Shown here piece after piece: positions 58,707 through 64,000 of a stretch of DNA of 64,000 bases. The stretch lies in assembly GCA_025667525.1 (NCBI GenBank), contig CM046875.1, positions 287,822,140 to 287,886,139 of the forward strand, read 5' to 3'. Positions within the stretch are counted from its first letter, which is position 1; each line of letters opens with the position of its first letter. The position numbers and the translations under genes are program-made. This DNA comes from Glebionis coronaria (lineage: Eukaryota; Streptophyta; Magnoliopsida; Asterales; Asteraceae). The notes under the pieces were generated by a model, which was given only the letters and a program-made list of their open reading frames with translations, made no database searches and was not told where the DNA came from.

Positions 58707-59013
58707 GGAAAAATCACTAAAAAAATGTAGTAAACTAACCACTTTTTATGGTTATGTGTACTAAACTATTTTTTTTCTCATCATGTGTATTAAACTTTCT
58801 GATTTCGTTCATTGTGTGTATTTTTAGATGATTTTGCTATGTAAAATGACCATTTTACCCTTAAAGTTTTGAAAAAAGTAGGGGTAAAATCGTCTAAAAA
58901 TACACACAATAATCGAAATTAGAAAGTTTAATACACATAATGAGAAAAAAATTAGTTTAATACACACAACCATAAAAAATGGTTAGTTTAGTACATTTTT
59001 AAGTGATTTTCCC
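58707..59013. mobile_element. Mutator-type MITE (307 bp) nested in the foldback element
   Basis: Long terminal inverted repeats of about 140 bp (left GGAAAAATCACT..., right end ...AGTGATTTTCCC) and a perfect 9-bp target duplication TATAAAAAA (58698-58706 and 59014-59022). 9-bp duplications and long TIRs are typical of Mutator-like elements. No coding capacity. Confidence 0.85.
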
Positions 59014-59127
59014 TATAAAAAACAAACGGTCTTTTTCATGTAGATAAAGACATTAGATGACCTTTTTTCTGCAGACATGGTTTGCAGATGAAGTGGTAAA
59101 ACCTCTGAAAAACAAACAAATGAGGCC

Positions 59128-59480
59128 TAAGTCTCTCTTGCTTCTGTGACTAGTGAAGTCATTTGGATCCTAAAAGTTGTAAAAGATTTAAATTGCTATA
59201 ATCTTTTACCTGTGGATCTATTTTGTGATAGCAATTCAGCAATTAAGATTGTTGTCAATCCATTGTTATAGAGAGAAGAAAGCACCTTGAGATTGACCTT
59301 CATTTTGTGAGGTAAAGATCTTAAGTGGCATTGTTAAGACTAGAAAACTGGTTGAACAATGTACTAAAGAGATCCTATCACAATCACTTCATTTATAATT
59401 TTGCATATGAAGATTTCTAAAGAAATCCAGCAAAGTTGACAAGATTGGCAAAATATGTTGATCATGCTTTAGTGTAGTTA
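59128..59480 (+). pseudogene. Copia relic G, end of RNase H
   Basis: Continues the RNase H after the foldback element: SLASVTSEVIWILKVVKDLN and LFCDSNSAIKIVVNP, then, with frameshifts, KHLEIDLHFV-like sequence and a C-terminal tail ending about 59478. No 3-prime LTR follows; host 3-prime UTR begins within about 100 bp. Confidence 0.8.
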
Positions 59481-59914
59481 AAATCATACACCCAATACAT
59501 TTACATGTGCTTAAAATCCATGCCAAACATAACTTATACTACTATAAATTCTCCCAATTTGTCTGTAACTTCTGGGCAGGCATAAATATTGTCCATAACA
59601 AAACAAGTCTCTTTCATATGTAAATAAGAGAAAAAAAAAAATCCAAATAACAGTCTATAGTACTATAGTATTTCTCAAGAAGAGAAAACATAACCACCTA
59701 AAAAGATGTTCGTCCAGCATCTACAAACAAAACAGACACATTATTCCCTTCACAAGTTGACTACCCTACTAATGCAAATCTTAGGCCGCCATCTAGCTGC
59801 TGACAGCCTCAGCAGATTTTAACAAATGTACCACAATGCGCTACTTCCCTAGGAAATGAAAAAGGTGGGAAAGAAACGACTACTGTACATGCATATAAAT
59901 AAGGTGTATAAATA
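59481..59914 (-). other. 3-prime UTR and downstream flank of the F-box gene
   Basis: Sits after the stop codon in minus sense, U-rich with AATAAT at about 59740, a possible poly(A) signal. The exact end is not determinable. No other feature seen. Confidence 0.5.
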
Positions 59915-62381
59915 CTAAAGAAGTTTGTTCTGAGCAACAGCCTGACAAAGCTCGAGTTCTTCATCAAACAGCTGACTCCTGGAAGGAAACGATTTGAATT
60001 TGGGTTTTGGCAGAATGTATTTCGGAGAAAACGCCGACTCTTGGAACAAAGCAGCTGCCACTTGACGCATCTCAATCAAGTTGAGGCGGGATGGAGGGCG
60101 GGGTCCGTGCCTAGGTGCTTTTGGTGTCCTTGGTAATGTCATTGCCTTTCTTTTATCATCTTCCTTGCTGCAGTAAATGCAAACTCATGTTATTAGTAAC
60201 TGACAGCAAGTAGTCGTTGTAAAAAACCTAAAATAATGGTGGCAATTTCGGCCTATTTACTTATAAGTGGGTCGTTCTCATTATGTTTATCTCTAATAGG
60301 TCAAATTGGAGAATATACAACAGCTAAAAAGGGTCAAAAGTAGCTCCAACTGTACTTTTTATGAATAGGATATCATAAGTTCTTTCATTCTATAAACTAT
60401 ATTATTGCAAAAACGATAATATTGATGTTGTCATTTACAACACACTAGCTAGCAGCCAGCGACGGAAACAGGATATAAGATTGTGGGGGGCAAAAAAAAA
60501 ATTTATACAATAGCAACAAAATGTGGAAAAAAAAGTAGTATCGCAAAGATAAATCGAGTATTTTTACTTACAAATGACGGATTTATAAGGTTTTAAAGCG
60601 TTAAATGTTGGGATTTACTATATGTGTGGGGGCAATTTGAATTTTTAGTGGGGGGCACTTTCGAAAAAAGATCAAAATCGAAGGAAAAATACACTAAAAT
60701 TTCATCATATCGAGCTAGCCATAGGGGGTAACAGCCCCCATACTTACTACATACACCCGTCCCTGCTAGCAGCTAGTTGTGGTAAAAAAAAGTCCAGAAA
60801 GTAGCTTTGGATCAACCTGACTGGACCTAACCAGTCCCAAAATAATACCCTGTCTGACCTGTTGTCCAATGCGACTTGTCACCTCTACTTACAAGAAAGC
60901 AATAAATGAAAATTATATACCAACCTCACAAAAGGCCAGTGTTGCGTAGGGAGTGGAGTCATTGTGTTCAGCATTTCTTGTCGTGACCTATCAGGTGTTT
61001 TGTAGTTAAAATGAAACCTTCGAGCTATGATGACCTGATTCAATGCATAGGCAGTCATTTTACCAAATTTCAACATAACATGTGTGGTATGTAAGCTGAT
61101 AAAAATAAAGTACAGTGTGAAACTCACAGCTTTTCTGATCCTCTCAGAAACATGGAAAACAGCTTTGAGTTGGTCATGGTGCATATGGCAAAGTATCTTG
61201 ACCTTGAATCACAAGCAAAGATAAATGAGTCAGACCCCCAGTACAAATGTTTATAAAAACCTCAACATCTTCACCTAACTATATATATAGATGATGACTA
61301 GAACAGAGAAAACTGTGCTTTTTACAAACGTAGTAAATTGAATCATAATCAGAAAAGACTTGTTCATTCTTTAAACAGACTAACTTCTTTTATAATGACT
61401 TTTTCGCTGTCGAATGACAGGAACTAGTTTAACTTCATGAAATAAGTCATCTATTTCTATTTAAAATCTGATATGTACCAACTTAAGAATCTGATATGTA
61501 CAAACTTAAGCTTGAAAAGAACCTTGACATAACAAAAACACTAATCTACACAAGGGGCAGCTGGCCAGCCGGGTGATTAGTTTGATAATTGGATCTATAC
61601 TTTGACTATGCTTAATGACTGACAACACACAACAAACCCTTTGCTTCAAGCTAGCCGGCATAGAGTAAAGTTAAGAATCTCATATGTTCATACGTTGTAA
61701 ACCGAAACAGTTTGCTAAAAATGGGAAAATCTGCGATCAATTATTTATTTAAACTTGTAGCGTCATTCATGTGTGTTCAAGCCATCGACAAACATTCATA
61801 TAGGCAGATATAATCTATTACCAGAAATGATCTCTCTTTTAACTGCTATTAGCAATCATTCGATAAACAGAATCACTTAACCTCAAGCAGCCAAAAAGAT
61901 ACCAGTGTTAGTAAAATAAACCAATTAAAACACTAGACACTTTCCTCCACTCATCTATAAAAGCTACGCAGAAAAAAAATAATACCAGCAGCTCCATTGG
62001 AAGAGACTCAAGCTGCGACTCGTAATCCCCATTCCCTTCTTCAAGGCGGGGTGTACTCGGCGCTCTCTGTAAGTTACTCTCTTTATCAAACGGTCCATAT
62101 CTAAACCACTGAGGCGATAAAATTAAAGCAGTCTCATTCCCACCGGGCTTATTCTCAAACAAACCACCACCACCAACATCATTCCCAGCATCCAAGACAG
62201 CAACCCTTTTCTTCCCAAGGTCCATACATAACTTAGACTTAGAGCCCGACCCTGATGCTGACGCCTTACTATTACGAAGCTGAGCAAGAGCACCCGGCTT
62301 CAAATACTTGTTTGCATCACGAATTCGCCTCTTCTGCTTTGGAGTCTTGGGTGTTTTCATTTTGGGTGACACTTTCCTCAT
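59915..62381 (-). CDS. FBS4: F-box protein, FBS4 / At4g35930-like, four coding exons
   Basis: Exons on the minus strand: 62381-61986, 61202-61128, 61034-60925, 60167-59915; 834 nt, 277 residues plus stop, all junctions GT...AG and in frame. The start is ATG 62381 (MRKVSPKMK); the upstream open frame has no ATG. Residues about 10-40 are basic (TPKTPKQKRRIRDANKYLKP). The F-box spans about 125-170: ESQLESLPMELLVKILCHMH, HHDQLKAVFHVSERIRKAVI, then ARRFHFNYKTPDRSRQEML. The C-terminus has PRTPKAPRHGPRPPSRLN and ends EAVAQ-type ELCQAVAQNKLL. F-box proteins join SCF ubiquitin ligases through SKP1/ASK; the FBS family is stress-linked in Arabidopsis, and its targets are not inferable here. Resemblance is from memory of the family. 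No disruption seen. Confidence 0.9.
60457..60765. mobile_element. hAT-type MITE (309 bp) in intron 3 of the F-box gene
   Basis: Terminal repeats CAGCGACGGA and (reverse-complemented) CAGGGACGGG, with a perfect 8-bp target duplication CTAGCAGC (60449-60456 and 60766-60773). 8-bp duplications and CAG-starting TIRs are hAT traits. No ORF. Confidence 0.87.
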
Positions 62382-62800
62382 TTTAACATTAAAGAAAAAC
62401 AATCACCATTATTAGACCTCAAACTCGTTACAAGACTGTTCGAGATTGCTTATTTTTAAGCAGATATGCAGTGTTTCAAACATCTAAACTACTTAAACAG
62501 TACTTCTTTCTAATTATCTTCTTACTTTAAAGTAAAGTACACATTTTTGTTGGGTTCCAACCTTTTGGCTGGCTGACTAATCAATCAACGGGTAAGATAA
62601 ACAGCATCTGTTTAGCTAAGTTAATAATAGAACCCACAAAGTGCTTACATAGAAACAATAAACTATAATGAATTAACAATTAAAGCTTCGAAAACAAATT
62701 AATTTAATAAAAGATACAAACCTGATATTCGGAATAGATTAGAGGGACAAGTGAAAAAATGGAGGCTGGCTGCTGAAAGAATAATTAGGGTTTTTTTTAT
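62382..62800 (-). promoter_or_regulatory. 5-prime UTR with intron and telo-box of the F-box gene
   Basis: In minus sense a UTR exon ends ATATCAG|GTTTGT at 62722/62721, a good splice donor. The acceptor lies just upstream of the ATG (candidates AACAG near 62437 or TTTGAG near 62421). A telo-box AAACCCTAA (62785-62793, complement) lies near the presumed start of transcription. Confidence 0.55.
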
Positions 62801-62829
62801 TTAATTTAATTTTCAATGAATTTTGAAAC

Positions 62830-62839
62830 GCCCGCCAAA
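62830..62839 (-). promoter_or_regulatory. possible E2F-type site upstream of the F-box gene
   Basis: Minus strand TTTGGCGGGC fits the plant E2F consensus WTTSSCSS. A match this short can occur by chance. Confidence 0.3.
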
Positions 62840-62896
62840 TTTTATGTTTTTTTAGAAACTTTTTATGGAGTGGGTATTTAAGAGGAATAAAATTTA

Positions 62897-63138
62897 GGGG
62901 GTGTTTGGGATTCCATTTTCGTTTTGAAAACTCCATTTTTGAAAACTCCATTTTTGAAAACTCCATTTTCGTAGCTGGACCTCCTAACCAACTTTTACAA
63001 AACGCCGTTTTACTCCATTTTTGAATAACTAAACGCCGTTTTGGCCTTTTTTACCCAAACACCTTTTTCTAGCTTTTCTCCAGTTTGAAACTGGGATTTG
63101 GAGATTATTTGTGGTGAAACGCACATCCAAACACCCCC
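62897..63138. mobile_element. Tourist-like (PIF/Harbinger) MITE, 242 bp, upstream of the F-box gene
   Basis: Ends GGGGGTGTTTGGG and (reverse-complemented) GGGGGTGTTTGGA, with target duplication TTA (62894-62896 and 63139-63141). Contains three CTCCATTTTTGAAAA tandem copies at about 62930-62970, which create the spurious minus-strand frame MEFSKMEFSK. Confidence 0.8.
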
Positions 63139-63141
63139 TTA

Positions 63142-64000
63142 ATAGAGACGATGAAACCGTAGATCGGAGTTAATGGGATTGTGACATGTGGCGTGTTCTG
63201 ATTGGGAAGCGTGACAGAGGCGTACGTGGGTTTTTGGAATCCAAAGTCTTTTGCTGACTACTCGGGGGCCGTAAATGGCGCCACTTAGATTCGAATTCTT
63301 GTTTCTAAAAGTATTTGATACACAAAAGTGTCTCAGTTAGTATTAGCATTTAGTATTAACAGTAAATAGTTAGTAGTAGTAATTTTAGTTAGCAGTAGCA
63401 GTATGATTTATAAAAATATTTGATAGAATAGCTGTACTTGTAAGTTTTAAATATAAAATGATAAAACGTTAATGTTAAATGCTAAATACTAATTCAATAA
63501 GCATTGAAAAATGAGTATTTTTATAATTTTATAAATACTAACTACTTTCTATCAAACGAGCTTTATAATAAATATGCTAAATGTTAAATACTAATTACTC
63601 AAAAATGCTCTTAAATGTTGTCTGTCAAACATAGCCAAAGAATTCAGGATTGTGTTGTTTAAGGGGAATAATTTTAACAGAATCCAAAGTACATAGTTTA
63701 ATACTTTAATTTTGTGTTTCCTTTTTGGCCCGAAACTGATATACAATTGTGTTGATGTTTTGCTTTCTAATTTATAAAAAGAATTATAATGTGAATGAAA
63801 TGTAATTTGAATTATTGAATTAGATAAGGTGTTTGGTTAGTAAAATATAATGTAATTGAGTATAAAAATAATAAAATATATAAATAAATAATATGAGTCG
63901 AAGGATAAATAAATATAATATTAAATTAAAAAGTTGGTGAAAAATTATAAAAAATAATATATATTATGTTATTATAGTATAATTATGTGTTAATTACTTT
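63142..64000. other. AT-rich upstream flank of the F-box gene
   Basis: No gene recognised. Between about 63300 and 63640, words such as TTTGATAGAA and TTCTATCAAA recur in opposite orientation, hinting at an old MITE without clear ends. At 63829-63845, GGTGTTTGGTTAG resembles a TIR start of an element that would run off the window. Confidence 0.4.

Larger units (their letters stand above)
56517..59127. mobile_element. PIF/Harbinger-like non-autonomous foldback element (2611 bp)
   Basis: Ends are GGCCTTATTT and, reverse-complemented, GGCCTCATTT. The 3-bp target duplication is TAA (56514-56516 and 59128-59130), and it interrupts Copia RNase H between NTLFK and SLASVTSEVIW. It has no transposase ORF. 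The body is two opposed arrays of a roughly 20-bp unit plus a nested MITE. Superfamily is inferred from the TIR start and the TAA duplication. Confidence 0.75.

Noticed and set aside
62739..62966. Minus-strand frame with MEFSKMEFSKMEFSK
   Set aside because: Arises from three tandem CTCCATTTTTGAAAA copies in the Tourist-like MITE.
63300..63640. MITE with TTTGATAGAA/TTCTATCAAA inverted words
   Set aside because: No consistent terminal repeat or target duplication could be fixed, so it is only mentioned as AT-rich flank.

Overview
The window reads as nuclear DNA of a eudicot plant, plausibly Asteraceae. That family-level guess rests on the wording of the retroelement polyproteins as remembered, not on a search. 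About 85-90 percent of it is transposable element. The only intact host gene is near the right end on the minus strand (59915-62381): a four-coding-exon F-box gene resembling Arabidopsis At4g35930 (FBS4).

Layout: 1-2732 is the 3-prime tail and 377-bp 3-prime LTR of a Copia-type element (H). 2733-3727 is unassigned. 3728-52946 is one nest of LTR retrotransposons, resolved here base by base from LTR ends and 5-bp target-site duplications (TSDs). Element A (+, chromovirus with 3.1-kb LTRs, TSD AGAAT) carries in its 3-prime LTR element B (-, same superfamily, 13463-52348, TSD TAATC/TGATC). B is in turn interrupted by a solo LTR C (+, 16903-19906, TSD CTTCA), an Athila-like element D (+, 21430-34374, TSD GTACG/GTGCG) and an Athila-like element E (+, 37547-49026, TSD GGACG). 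D carries a solo LTR F (-, 23706-25590, TSD CATGG) inside its gag. Removing the inserts rejoins the reading frames of B and D, which confirms the model.

Right of the nest, 53346-59480 is a decayed Copia pol relic (G). Its RNase H region is split by a 2.6-kb PIF/Harbinger-like foldback element (56517-59127, TSD TAA) made mostly of two opposed arrays of a roughly 20-bp unit. A 307-bp Mutator-type MITE with a perfect 9-bp TSD (58707-59013) sits inside it. The F-box gene has a hAT-type MITE in one intron (60457-60765, TSD CTAGCAGC) and a Tourist-like MITE just upstream of its promoter (62897-63138, TSD TTA).

The most notable signals are: (1) three short GT...AG intervals in the gag of B whose removal gives one continuous gag-protease frame, so they look like spliceosomal introns; (2) a shared core-promoter layout, TATA box then a 20-25-bp palindrome then about TGTTRG, in otherwise unrelated LTR families; (3) LTRs of D and E starting with TA instead of TG, fixed by their TSDs; (4) the opposed-array foldback element. 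E is the youngest and best preserved element: equal 1768-bp LTRs and gag-pol broken by one visible 1-nt deletion. A, B, D and G are clearly dead copies.
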